Shown here one piece after another: positions 23,201 through 31,544 of a stretch of DNA of 64,000 bases. The stretch is from DATBGO01 sp963840095. GTDB taxonomy: Bacteria > Actinomycetota > Actinomycetes > Streptosporangiales > Streptosporangiaceae. The translations under genes were made by a program, and so were the position numbers. A model generated the notes under the pieces. The model was not told where the DNA came from, did no database searches, and saw only the letters and a list, made by a program, of their open reading frames with translations. Where the stretch lies: positions 682,001-746,000 of the forward strand of contig CAWIXN010000012.1 in assembly GCA_963840095.1 (NCBI GenBank). Reading direction: 5' to 3'. Within the stretch, counting starts at the first letter, position 1. The number at the start of each line of letters is the position of its first letter.

Positions 23201-24619
23201 CTACAAGCCGGCGATCGCCTCGAGGCGGCCCGACGAGATCGCATCCACCAGCCGCCGGTAGTCCAGTTCGTTCTGCTGGGCGTAGGCCATGGCGAACTCG
23301 CCGATCGCCCGGTCGAAGGTGTCCGAGGTGCCAAGATAACCGGTGATCATCGCGGCCCGGCAGGTCCGGGCGTGGGCCCGGGCCAGCGCCCAGCCGCACA
23401 GCCGGGCGTAGTAGGCGAGCTGCTCGGCATCCATGGCGGGAACGTTCATGCTGCCCTTCATGTCGCGCAGCTGCCGCACGTAGTAGTCCGCGGGTGCCTT
23501 CTTGTCGGCGGCAATGCCCTTGGTCCAGCCGAGAAACGGATCGGCGGCGGCCTGGGTCAGGCGCTGCCCCCGCACTACCCGCTCGCCCTCGTGGTCGTAC
23601 TTGCTGGGTCCGGCATAAGGGGCGAGCACCGACTCCTGCGCCTCTTTGAGCTGCAGGAACAGCGGTTCGTCGGCACGATCGCCCATCAGCAGCAGGATGA
23701 AGGCCTCGGTGCCGACCGAGCCGACGCCGACGACCTTACGCGCGAAATCGCCGAAGTAGTAGCGCCGCAGCACTTCCCACCGATCGGACTGCAGCGTCTC
23801 CTTGTACAGGGCCACCGCCTCCCGCAACTCGTCGAGGATCCCCGGGTTGGAGTGCAGCGGATACCGGACGATCATGGGCGGGACGACCCGGACCCGGTAG
23901 TCGCCGTCAACCTCGTCGCACAGCTTCATCAGCGCCTTGCGGCTGGTGCGGCCGCGGGCCTTCTCGATGTCCCGGCGCCGCCGGCGGACGGCCTTGCGCG
24001 GCTGCACGGCGTCGAAGAGCCGGGTGACGTCCTCGATGTCGATCCTCGAATACCAGACGTCAAGAAAGCGCATCCCCGCGAACCTGGCCATCTCGGTGCG
24101 ATAACTGTGCGCGCACTGCTCGGCGGCGGCCCGCCCCGCCTGACCGGCAAGGTCGTTGTCACGCGCCGCGACCGCGAAGCTGGCGGCCAGCCGCTTGACG
24201 TCCCACTCGAACGGCGCCGGCAGCGTCTCGTCGAAGTCGTTCACGTCGAAGACCAGCCGCCGGTCGGGCGCCGCGTACATGCCGAAGTTCAGCAGGTGCG
24301 CGTCGCCGCAGCACTGGACCCGGATGTCGCTGGTGGGCGTGTTGGCAAGATCCCAGGCCATCGGCGCGGCGGCGCCGCGGAAGTAGGCGAACTGCGACGC
24401 CATCATCCGCCCGTGCCTGATCGCGACCAGCTCGGGCACCCGGGTCCTGGCCTGGTCCTCCAGGATCGTCACCGGATCGGGACGGTCGGCCGGCGGCTCC
24501 CATGCCGCGTGCGAGGAGCGGCTCGCCGCGCGCCGCCGGCCGCGGCCGCGGCCGTGCCACTCCTGCGGCGTGAGCACCTCGTGTGGTGGCGCAAGAACCC
24601 CCGGTGACATCCTGCTCAT
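23201..24619 (-). CDS. DUF2252 family protein
   Basis: A 472 aa protein with the DUF2252 core: RMMASQFAYFRGAAAPMAWD, then CCGDAHLLNFGMYAAPDRRL, FDVNDFDETLPAPFEWDVKR and LAASFAVAARDN. The HxxNF and FDxNDFDE motifs look kinase-like (aminoglycoside phosphotransferase fold). The C-terminal RLCGWALARAHARTCR segment is also typical. GGGGGG precedes the ATG. DUF2252 function is not established. It lies on the same strand as the ATPase and ppk2 genes, about 190 bp upstream of them. Confidence 0.88.
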   Translation of the reverse strand: MSRMSPGVLAPPHEVLTPQEWHGRGRGRRRAASRSSHAAWEPPADRPDPVTILEDQARTRVPELVAIRHGRMMASQFAYFRGAAAPMAWDLANTPTSDIRVQCCGDAHLLNFGMYAAPDRRLVFDVNDFDETLPAPFEWDVKRLAASFAVAARDNDLAGQAGRAAAEQCAHSYRTEMARFAGMRFLDVWYSRIDIEDVTRLFDAVQPRKAVRRRRRDIEKARGRTSRKALMKLCDEVDGDYRVRVVPPMIVRYPLHSNPGILDELREAVALYKETLQSDRWEVLRRYYFGDFARKVVGVGSVGTEAFILLLMGDRADEPLFLQLKEAQESVLAPYAGPSKYDHEGERVVRGQRLTQAAADPFLGWTKGIAADKKAPADYYVRQLRDMKGSMNVPAMDAEQLAYYARLCGWALARAHARTCRAAMITGYLGTSDTFDRAIGEFAMAYAQQNELDYRRLVDAISSGRLEAIAGL

Positions 24620-24772
24620 GATCCCCCCAGATCACGGCCATGCGGCGCATTGCGGCGCCTGGACCCGCCATCCCCCGATAGGCGGCTATGTCTAGCCTGG
24701 TCTGGCAGCCAAGTCTACGGTCGGCCCCGGGTCACCCCAGCGGTCAGGCCGGGGGCAGCTGACCAAGTGCGG

Positions 24773-25957
24773 TCATCGGGGTGTCATATGCGCGCCGTGC
24801 TCGTGGCCGGAGTGCTCGTCCGGGCTGCCGCCCATCATCTTGAGCATCGCGACGCCGCCCGAGGTGAAGAAGCGCACCAGGAGCGCGGCGGCCAGCAGCA
24901 GGAAGATGATATTGAGGATGGTGGTGTAGTTCCACCGGATGCCTGCCTCGGCGATCTGCGCCGTCCGGTGGGTCGGGATCAGCCCGAGCCCGCCGAACAG
25001 GAACTCGACGATATAACCGGCGATGACCATGGTGGCGTAGAAGATCCCGAGCAGGACCAGCATCATCTTCGTGCCGTAGTACTTCCGGTAGATGATCAGG
25101 ATCGGGACGATGATCAGATCGGCGAAGATGAAGGCAATCACGCCGCCGAAGCTGATCCCGCCATTCCACAGCACCGCGGCCAGCGGCACGTTTCCGATCG
25201 AGCAGACGAAGCTGAGCAGGGAGATGACCGGGCCGATGACCGGCCCCCAGAGCCTGGCGGCGAGCGGATGGCCGGTCAGGAAGAGGTGCCCCCAGAAGCT
25301 CGCAGGCACCCAGGCGGCCACCGCCCCGGCGATCAGCAGGCCGATGATCACGTCGCGGATGATCGCAGCCCACTCCATCACGAAGATGTGGCTGACCGCC
25401 GTGTAGCCGTCCCCGCTGATCAGCCGGCGCCAGAACCCCCCGGCCGAGCTGAGGCTCATGTCCATGGCGGCGTGCCCCTCCATGGAGCCCGCCCTTCCCC
25501 GCTCTGCCTGCCGCCGGGCCTCCTCGATGAGCCGGGCCCGGACGAACAGCCGGAACGCTACCGCCATCGTGACGATCATGATCGGGCCGCCGACGAATTC
25601 GGCCAGGGTGAACTGCCAGGAGATCAGCAGAGCCAGAATGATGCCCAGCTCGATTACCAGGTTGGTGCTCGCGATCTCGAACGCCATCGCCGCGGTGAAG
25701 CTGGCGCCCCGGCGGAACAGCGAACGCGCCAGCGCGACGGCAGCATACGAGCAGGACGAGGAGGCGGCACCGAACCCGGTAGCGGCGGCCAGGCTAGCCG
25801 GGGAATCGCCGCCGAGGAGCCGGACGATCGTCTCGCGCCTGACCACCGCCTGGACGATTGCCGACAGTCCGAAGCCGAGGATCAGCGACCAGGTGATCTC
25901 CCAGGTCATCGACCCGGCGACACCCAGGGCGTGGCCAAGCGCGTTAAGGATGAACAT
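24773..25957 (-). CDS. permease, DUF318/ArsP-like
   Basis: A 394 aa protein with 8-10 membrane segments. It belongs to the permease family that includes ArsP and YraQ: TGFGAASSSCSYAAVALARS carries the conserved Cys, and the second half has FVCSIGNVPLAAVLWNGG. A cytoplasmic loop with EGHAAMDMS and the His-rich tail SPDEHSGHEHGAHM could bind metal. The overlap with an upstream ArsR-type regulator (14 nt) supports metal- or metalloid-responsive expression. The substrate is not proven; organoarsenicals are exported by the best-known member. Confidence 0.85.
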   Translation of the reverse strand: MFILNALGHALGVAGSMTWEITWSLILGFGLSAIVQAVVRRETIVRLLGGDSPASLAAATGFGAASSSCSYAAVALARSLFRRGASFTAAMAFEIASTNLVIELGIILALLISWQFTLAEFVGGPIMIVTMAVAFRLFVRARLIEEARRQAERGRAGSMEGHAAMDMSLSSAGGFWRRLISGDGYTAVSHIFVMEWAAIIRDVIIGLLIAGAVAAWVPASFWGHLFLTGHPLAARLWGPVIGPVISLLSFVCSIGNVPLAAVLWNGGISFGGVIAFIFADLIIVPILIIYRKYYGTKMMLVLLGIFYATMVIAGYIVEFLFGGLGLIPTHRTAQIAEAGIRWNYTTILNIIFLLLAAALLVRFFTSGGVAMLKMMGGSPDEHSGHEHGAHMTPR

Positions 25958-26342
25958 CGTTGCCTTCCGCCGCCGCGATGGTCAGCAACTGGCGCAGGCA
26001 GTGCTCGAGCAGTGGATGCGGAAAGCCCTCGCTCAGCCGGTAGAACACCATGCGGCCCGCCTTGCGGTAGCTGACCAGCCCGGCGAAGCGCAGCATCTTC
26101 AGCGCATACGTCACCTGGTCCTGGGTGACCTCAAGCACCAGGGCCAGGTCACCGACGCACAGTTCGCCCGCCGCGACCAGGGCGAAAAGGATCCTCGACC
26201 GCACCGGGTCGGCCAGCATCCCAAGCAGGCCCGCCAGGCGGCCAGCCTCATCAACCGACAGCAGGCCTCCCCGCGCCGCAGCGACCCGCTCCGCGTCAAC
26301 GGGATGATCGTGACCAGCCGGCAACCCGTTCCTCCGCCGCAT
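25944..26342 (-). CDS. ArsR-family metalloregulator-like protein
   Basis: About 132 aa. The winged helix-turn-helix reads GMLADPVRSRILFALVAAGE, LCVGDLALVLEVTQDQVTYA, LKMLRFAGLVSYRKAGRMVF. The wing is followed by a C-terminal helix HPLLEHCLRQLL that contains a His and a Cys. Together with Cys in ELCVGD these could form a metal site like that of CmtR or ArsR relatives. The start is uncertain: ATG 26342, or TTG 26324 right after GGAGGAACGGG. Gene order regulator-permease with overlap indicates autoregulated metal efflux. Confidence 0.8.
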   Translation of the reverse strand: MRRRNGLPAGHDHPVDAERVAAARGGLLSVDEAGRLAGLLGMLADPVRSRILFALVAAGELCVGDLALVLEVTQDQVTYALKMLRFAGLVSYRKAGRMVFYRLSEGFPHPLLEHCLRQLLTIAAAEGNDVHP

Positions 26343-26474
26343 CCGGGGTGGCTCCGCTTCCCTGTGGCTCCGCGCTTCCCTGTGGCCCCGCGCGAGCCGC
26401 CGCGTAACCGCACGTCCGTATGGTCGCACGGATATACGGCCGTGTCAAAGGGGACCGTCGCCCCGCGAGCAGGC

Positions 26475-26720
26475 TCAGCCCTGGTAGTACTCGCGCTCCG
26501 GCTTCCAGAACTCGATGGCGTCGCTGAGGAACAGATGTACGTACCCGCATTGACTGCAGATCAGGCCGGTTGCCGAGGGCCTGGCCCAGCCATCATCGTT
26601 CCCTTCGGCTCCCGGGCCGCTGCTGAGATTGATCTCGCGGTCGAAGAACTCGTCGTTGTTGCATAGCCCGCACCTGAACGGCCGTCCGTCGATGGTTACC
26701 AGTGCCGCCTTGCGTGCCAT
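26475..26720 (-). CDS. zinc-ribbon protein, 81 aa
   Basis: Small acidic protein with two CxxC knuckles, FRCGLCNNDEFFDRE and GLICSQCGYVHLF, about 35 residues apart, forming a zinc ribbon. The last third, LSDAIEFWKPEREYYQG, is conserved-looking. It has no signal peptide. The family is known from actinobacterial genomes as an uncharacterised zinc-ribbon or nucleic-acid-binding protein. It lies upstream of the arsR-permease pair on the same strand. Confidence 0.75.
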   Translation of the reverse strand: MARKAALVTIDGRPFRCGLCNNDEFFDREINLSSGPGAEGNDDGWARPSATGLICSQCGYVHLFLSDAIEFWKPEREYYQG

Positions 26721-27149
26721 CTCTTCCGCTCCGAAGTCCGCCGGGCCTCCCGCCGGGAGATCCCGTCCGCCCCTTTCGTAACGACTTTCCGGCAGTGCGC
26801 CGCAGCTACCGTTTCGTCCGCATCACTGTGGATCCTATCGAGTGTCGGGCGCCGGTGATAGCCACTCGAATGCTGCTACGCCGCAGTAACGAGAATAATT
26901 ACGGACGTTCCCGGCCAGAAAACTAGGCAGGAATTCCCGCCTATTGTCGGCCGCCCTCCTGGTCCGCCTTTCTTTAAGCGCCGCTGCCGCCTGCGGGTCT
27001 ATCCTTCTACCTGCGCTTACTGCGACGGGGGGACGTCGCAGCCGGGACAAGTGCCGCTTGGCCAGTGCCCAATCGGAAATCACGGAATAAGGCCTCGCTC
27101 GCGGATTCTTTCGTCGGCCGCGGCCAAATTGCTCAGCCGGGGGAAGTTC
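26721..27149. other. 429-bp intergenic region
   Basis: No gene is supported here. It holds a palindrome at about 26926-26945 (TAGGC-A-GGAATTCC-C-GCCTA) and a short GC hairpin (TGCGAC/GTCGCA) near 27020-27040. Composition is less GC-rich than in the neighbouring genes, as expected of an intergenic region between divergent units. Confidence 0.5.
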
Positions 27150-27341
27150 ATGCTCAGGGGGGGTGGCGTGCGACGGCCGCCCGCGCACGCGGGCCGGCTC
27201 ACGCGGTGGGAGCGGCTGGCCTTCGCGGTGGTGTTTGTGCTGATGGTCGGGTATGTCCTGGCGGTGACCATCGCGGCCGTGCGATCACATAGCGCGGTGC
27301 CCCGGCCGCACGGTTCGGTCAGCATCGCGGCCCGGCGATAA
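27150..27341 (+). CDS. small single-pass membrane protein
   Basis: A 63 aa frame starting at ATG 27150 with GGGGGAAG 4-5 nt upstream. The N-terminus is basic (LRGGGVRRPPAHAGRLTRWE), followed by one hydrophobic helix, RLAFAVVFVLMVGYVLAVTI, and a basic tail. The positive-inside pattern suggests the N-terminus is in the cytoplasm. No family is recognised. It lies upstream of the hen1 gene on the same strand, with a gap of about 90 bp. Confidence 0.5.
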   Translation: MLRGGGVRRPPAHAGRLTRWERLAFAVVFVLMVGYVLAVTIAAVRSHSAVPRPHGSVSIAARR

Positions 27342-27434
27342 ACCAGGCGGGTCCGGCCGCCAGGAGCGGCTAGCCTTTGTCCCGGCTGTCACGCCTCGCA
27401 ACGTGGCCAGCAGCCGGAACCAGAATGAGGCGCT

Positions 27435-28835
27435 GTGCTCCTGACGATCTCGACGACCCATCGGCCCGCCACCGACCTCGGGTACCTGCTGCACAAGAAC
27501 CCTGGCCGCGTGCACGTGAGCGAAGTCGGCTTCGGCACCGCCCACGTGTTCTACCCGGAGGTGAGTGAGGAGCGAAGCTCGGCGGCGGTCCTGGTGGAAG
27601 TCGACCCGGTCGGCCTGGTCGCGCGCCGGCGCAGCGCGGGGAGCGGCCAGTTCGCGCTGGCCAGCTACGTCAACGACCGGCCGTACGCGGCGTCGTCGTT
27701 TCTCGCCGTCGCGCTCGGCAGGCTGTTCGGGACCGCGATGAGCGGCCGGAGCAAGGAACGGCAGTACCTGGCCGATCAGGCCATCCCGCTTGAGCTCACG
27801 TTGCCGGTCGTGCCGTGCCGCGGCGGGGAGCCGCTGGCCCGCCGCCTCTTCGAGCCGCTGGGCTACGCCGTCGAAGCCAGGCCGCTGCCGCTGGACCCGG
27901 AGTTCCCCGGCTGGGGTGACAGCCCTTACCTCTCGCTCCGCCTGACCGGCACCCTGCGGCTGCGCGACGGGCTCGGTCATCTCTTCGTGCTGCTTCCGGT
28001 ACTCGACGATGACAAGCACTACTGGGTCTCCGCCGACGAGGTCGACAAGCTCCTGCGCCGTGGCGGCGAGTGGCTCGCCGCCCATCCCGATCGCGAGCTG
28101 ATCACGCGCCGCTACCTTCGCCATGACCAGCGCCTAACCAGGGACGCTCTGGCCAGGCTCTTCGAGGACGAGGCCGCCGACCCGGACCGCGCCGACGAGC
28201 AGGCCGACGCGGCCGAGGAGTCAGTGGAGCGGACCGTCAGCCTGCAGGCCCAGCGGCTGGCGGCGGTGCTCGGGGTAATCCGCTCGAGCGGGGCCCGCTC
28301 CGTGCTCGACCTCGGCTGCGGGTCCGGCCAGCTGCTCCCCGCCCTGCTGGCCGAGCGGGGGCTGGAGCGGATCGTCGGCATGGACGTCTCCCACCGGGCC
28401 CTGGCCGGCGCGGCCCGGCGGATTCATCTCGACACCATGGCGCCGCGGCAGCGGAGCCGGGTCGAGCTGCTGCCGGGCTCGCTCACCTATACCGACAGCA
28501 GGCTGCGGGGGTTCGATGCGGCCGCCGTGGTCGAGGTTATCGAGCACCTCGACCCGCCGCGCCTCGGCGCGTTCGAGCGAGCCGTGTTCGGCCACGCGCA
28601 GCCGGGCACCGTCATCCTGACCACCCCGAACGCCGAGTACAACGAGCTGTTCGCTGGCCTTCCCGCCGGGGCCATGCGGCACCGCGACCACCGGTTTGAG
28701 TGGACGCGGGATCAGCTCGCGCAATGGTCGGCAGGAGTTGCCGCCCGTCATGGCTACCAGGCTGAGCTCACGGGTATCGGGCCAGCGGATCCGCGCCTCG
28801 GCAGCCCGTCCCAGCTGGCGGTGTTCCGGCGGTGA
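27435..28835 (+). CDS. hen1: 3' terminal RNA ribose 2'-O-methyltransferase Hen1
   Basis: A 466 aa protein. The N-terminal half is the bacterial Hen1 activation domain (ISTTHRPATDLGYLLHKNPG, SKERQYLADQAIPLELTLPV). The C-terminal half is an SAM methyltransferase with DLGCGSGQLLPALL, then the Hen1-specific metal residues in VEVIEHLDPPRL and the His cluster MRHRDHRFEWTRDQL. Bacterial Hen1 methylates the 2'-OH at the 3' end of cleaved RNA before Pnkp ligation, so the repaired site resists recutting. GTG start. It overlaps pnkp by 4 nt (GTGA), forming the known RNA-repair operon. Confidence 0.95.
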   Translation: MLLTISTTHRPATDLGYLLHKNPGRVHVSEVGFGTAHVFYPEVSEERSSAAVLVEVDPVGLVARRRSAGSGQFALASYVNDRPYAASSFLAVALGRLFGTAMSGRSKERQYLADQAIPLELTLPVVPCRGGEPLARRLFEPLGYAVEARPLPLDPEFPGWGDSPYLSLRLTGTLRLRDGLGHLFVLLPVLDDDKHYWVSADEVDKLLRRGGEWLAAHPDRELITRRYLRHDQRLTRDALARLFEDEAADPDRADEQADAAEESVERTVSLQAQRLAAVLGVIRSSGARSVLDLGCGSGQLLPALLAERGLERIVGMDVSHRALAGAARRIHLDTMAPRQRSRVELLPGSLTYTDSRLRGFDAAAVVEVIEHLDPPRLGAFERAVFGHAQPGTVILTTPNAEYNELFAGLPAGAMRHRDHRFEWTRDQLAQWSAGVAARHGYQAELTGIGPADPRLGSPSQLAVFRR

Positions 28836-31513
28836 CCACTATCAAGATCCCGGACCTCTCGCTGGTGGTGCTGATCGGCGTCACCGGGGCAGGCAAATCC
28901 ACGTTCGCGGCCAGGCACTTCCTGCCCACCGAGGTCCTCTCGTCGGACTTCTGCCGGGGACTGGTCAGCGACCACGTCAATGACCAGTCGGCGACCAGCG
29001 ACGCCTTCGACGTGCTGAACTTCATCGCCGGCAAGCGGCTGGCGGCCGGCCGCCGCACCGTCGTCGACGCGACCAGCGTCCAGCCGGCCGCCCGCAAGTC
29101 GCTCATCGAGCTGGCCAGGCAGCACCATGTGCTGGCGGTCGCCATCGTCCTCGACGTGCCCGCGGACGTCTGCGCCGCGAGGAACGCGGGCCGCCCGGAC
29201 CGGACGTTCGGCGCCCATGTCGTCCGCCAACAGCAGGATCAGCTCCGTCGCGGCCTGCGCGGCTTGCGCAAGGAGGGCTTTCACCGGGTCTTCGTCCTGT
29301 CCGGCGAGGCGGAGATCACCGCGGCCCGGCTCGAGCGCGAGCCGCTCTGGAACGATCGCCGGTCCGACCACGGGCCGTTTGACATCATCGGCGACGTGCA
29401 CGGCTGCTTCAGCGAGCTGGTGGATCTGCTGACCGAACTCGGCTACTCGGTGGACTCTGGTGGCGGCTCCGCGCGGCACCCGGATGGCCGGACCGCGATC
29501 TTCCTCGGCGACCTGGTGGACCGGGGCCCGGCCATCCCGGCCGTGCTCCGCCTGGTGATGGGCATGGCCGCGGCGGGAACCGCCCTGTCCGTGGCCGGGA
29601 ATCACGAGGTCAAACTGGTCCGGGCGCTACGCGGGCGCACGGTCAGCATCGCGCACGGGCTGGCCGAGAGCCTGGCCCAGCTGGCGGCGGAGCCGCCCGA
29701 GTTCACCGCCGCGGCGACCGCGTTCATGGACAAGCTGATCGGCCATCTGGTGCTTGACGACGGGAAGCTGGTCGTCGCTCACGCCGGGCTGCCTGCTGCC
29801 ATGCACGGCCGCGCCTCCGCGGCGGTCCGGTCCTTCGCGCTGTACGGCGATACCACCGGGGAGACCGATGAGTACGGGCTTCCCGTTCGCTATCCGTGGG
29901 CCACCGATTATCGCGGCCGGGCCATGGTCGTCTACGGTCATACCCCGGTGCCGGAGGCCACCTGGGTCAACGGCACGATCTGCGTGGACACCGGCTGTGT
30001 GTTCGGCGGCCGGCTCACCGCGCTGCGGTACCCGGAGCGCGAGCTGGTGTCGGTACCGGCCCGGGCCGTCTACTACGAGCCGGCCAGGCCGCTGGCCGCC
30101 GCCGCCGCGCCCGCGGCCGGTGCCAGCGCCGATGAAGGTGATGGTGGCAGCGCAGGCGTCGCGGGTGACTTCGCCGCCGGGAATGCGGCTGCGAGCGCGC
30201 TGCCAGGTCACCCGGCGGAGCGCACGGGAGTCGACCTTGACATCACGGACGTCATCGGCAAGCGGCAGATCGAGACCCGGCTGACCGGCGCCACGGTGAC
30301 CGTCCGTGAGGAGAACGCGATCGCTGCGCTGGAGGTGATGAGCCGGTTCGCGATCGATCCGCGCTGGCTGATCTACCTCCCGCCGACCATGTCCCCGACG
30401 GCCACCTCCGAGCTGCCTGGCTTGCTGGAGCACCCGATGGAGGCGCTGCGCACCTACCGGGCCGCCGGCGTGCCCGACGTGGTCTGCGAGGAAAAGCACA
30501 TGGGCTCCAGGGCCATCGTGCTGGCCTGCCGGGACGAGTCGGTGGCCGCGCGCAGGTTCGCGATTCCCGATGCTCCGCCCGGCGTCATCTACACCCGCAC
30601 GGGGCGGGCGTTCTTCGCCGATCAGGCCATCGAGCTGGAACTACTACGGCGGGTCACCGCCGCGATCACCGCGGCTGGCCTGTGGGACGAACTGCGCACC
30701 GACTGGCTGGCCCTCGACTGCGAGCTGCTGCCCTGGTCGGCGAAGGCTGGCGAGCTGCTGCGCGGCCAGTACGCGCCGGTCGGCGCCGCCGCCACCGCGG
30801 CGCTGGACGCGGAGTCGGCCGCGGCCAGCCAGGCGGCCGCCCGCGGCGCCGACGTCGGCGCCCTGGCCCAGCGCTGCCGTGAGCGCTCGGCCATGGCCCG
30901 CCAGTTCGTCGACGCCTACCGGCGGTACTGCTGGCCGGTGGAATCCGTCGACGACGTCGCCCTCGCGCCGTTCCAGATCCTGGCCGGACAGGACGCGGTG
31001 CATGCGCTCCGTAATCATCGCTGGCATCTGGACGTGCTTGACCGGCTGTGCGGCCAGGCCCCGGCGACGCTGCGGCGGACGAGGTCGGTGACTGTGGATC
31101 TTGCTCAGCCGGGCGGAGAGCGTCCCGCCGCCGGGCCGGGCGCCCCGGCGCTGAGCGCTGACGCGGCCACCGCCTGGTGGCTTGAGCTCACCGCGGCGGG
31201 CGGCGAGGGGATGGTCGTCAAGCCGTCCGGCGTCATCCACCGCGGGCCCAAGGGCCTGGTGCAGCCCGGGATCAAATGCCGCGGCCGCGAGTATCTGCGC
31301 ATCATTTACGGGCCCGAGTACACCGCGGAAGGCAATCTGTCCCGGCTCAGGTCCCGCGGGCTCGGTCACAAGCGCTCGCTGGCGCTGCGCGAGTTCGCGC
31401 TCGGCATCGAGGCGCTGGAGCGGTTCGTCGCGGGTGAACCGCTGTACCGGGTCCACGAGTGCGTGTTCGGCGTGCTCGCCCTCGAAAGCGAGCCGGTGGA
31501 CCCGAGGCTCTGA
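28832..31513 (+). CDS. pnkp: polynucleotide kinase-phosphatase-ligase Pnkp
   Basis: An 893 aa three-domain RNA-repair enzyme. Kinase (about residues 1-175): P-loop IGVTGAGKSTFA, which phosphorylates 5'-OH ends. Phosphatase (about 180-430): metallophosphoesterase motifs IIGDVHGCF, FLGDLVDRGP, VAGNHE and VYGHTPVP, which remove 2',3'-cyclic or 3' phosphate. Ligase-adenylyltransferase (about 470-893): nucleotidyl-lysine motif CEEKHMGSRA, then GEGMVVKPSG. An Ala/Gly-rich linker at about 415-465 separates the phosphatase and ligase. With Hen1 it heals and seals broken tRNA, including breaks made by ribotoxins. Overlap with hen1 indicates stoichiometric production. Confidence 0.95.
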   Translation: MTTIKIPDLSLVVLIGVTGAGKSTFAARHFLPTEVLSSDFCRGLVSDHVNDQSATSDAFDVLNFIAGKRLAAGRRTVVDATSVQPAARKSLIELARQHHVLAVAIVLDVPADVCAARNAGRPDRTFGAHVVRQQQDQLRRGLRGLRKEGFHRVFVLSGEAEITAARLEREPLWNDRRSDHGPFDIIGDVHGCFSELVDLLTELGYSVDSGGGSARHPDGRTAIFLGDLVDRGPAIPAVLRLVMGMAAAGTALSVAGNHEVKLVRALRGRTVSIAHGLAESLAQLAAEPPEFTAAATAFMDKLIGHLVLDDGKLVVAHAGLPAAMHGRASAAVRSFALYGDTTGETDEYGLPVRYPWATDYRGRAMVVYGHTPVPEATWVNGTICVDTGCVFGGRLTALRYPERELVSVPARAVYYEPARPLAAAAAPAAGASADEGDGGSAGVAGDFAAGNAAASALPGHPAERTGVDLDITDVIGKRQIETRLTGATVTVREENAIAALEVMSRFAIDPRWLIYLPPTMSPTATSELPGLLEHPMEALRTYRAAGVPDVVCEEKHMGSRAIVLACRDESVAARRFAIPDAPPGVIYTRTGRAFFADQAIELELLRRVTAAITAAGLWDELRTDWLALDCELLPWSAKAGELLRGQYAPVGAAATAALDAESAAASQAAARGADVGALAQRCRERSAMARQFVDAYRRYCWPVESVDDVALAPFQILAGQDAVHALRNHRWHLDVLDRLCGQAPATLRRTRSVTVDLAQPGGERPAAGPGAPALSADAATAWWLELTAAGGEGMVVKPSGVIHRGPKGLVQPGIKCRGREYLRIIYGPEYTAEGNLSRLRSRGLGHKRSLALREFALGIEALERFVAGEPLYRVHECVFGVLALESEPVDPRL

Positions 31514-31518
31514 GCGGG

Positions 31519-31544
31519 GGCCGAGTCCCGTCGCTGACTCGGCC
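31519..31544. terminator. bidirectional terminator between pnkp and the malic enzyme
   Basis: GGCCGAGTC and GACTCGGCC form a perfect 9-bp stem with an 8-nt loop, in the 30-bp gap between the two convergent genes and touching the malic enzyme stop codon. Confidence 0.7.

Noticed and set aside
24650..26074. 474-codon frame opposite the permease gene
   Set aside because: His/Asp/Glu/Arg-rich composition typical of the reverse strand of a high-GC gene; the minus-strand permease has clear membrane helices and motifs.
27285..28124. 279-codon frame opposite hen1
   Set aside because: Antisense to a gene with strong family motifs; composition is that of a reverse-strand shadow.
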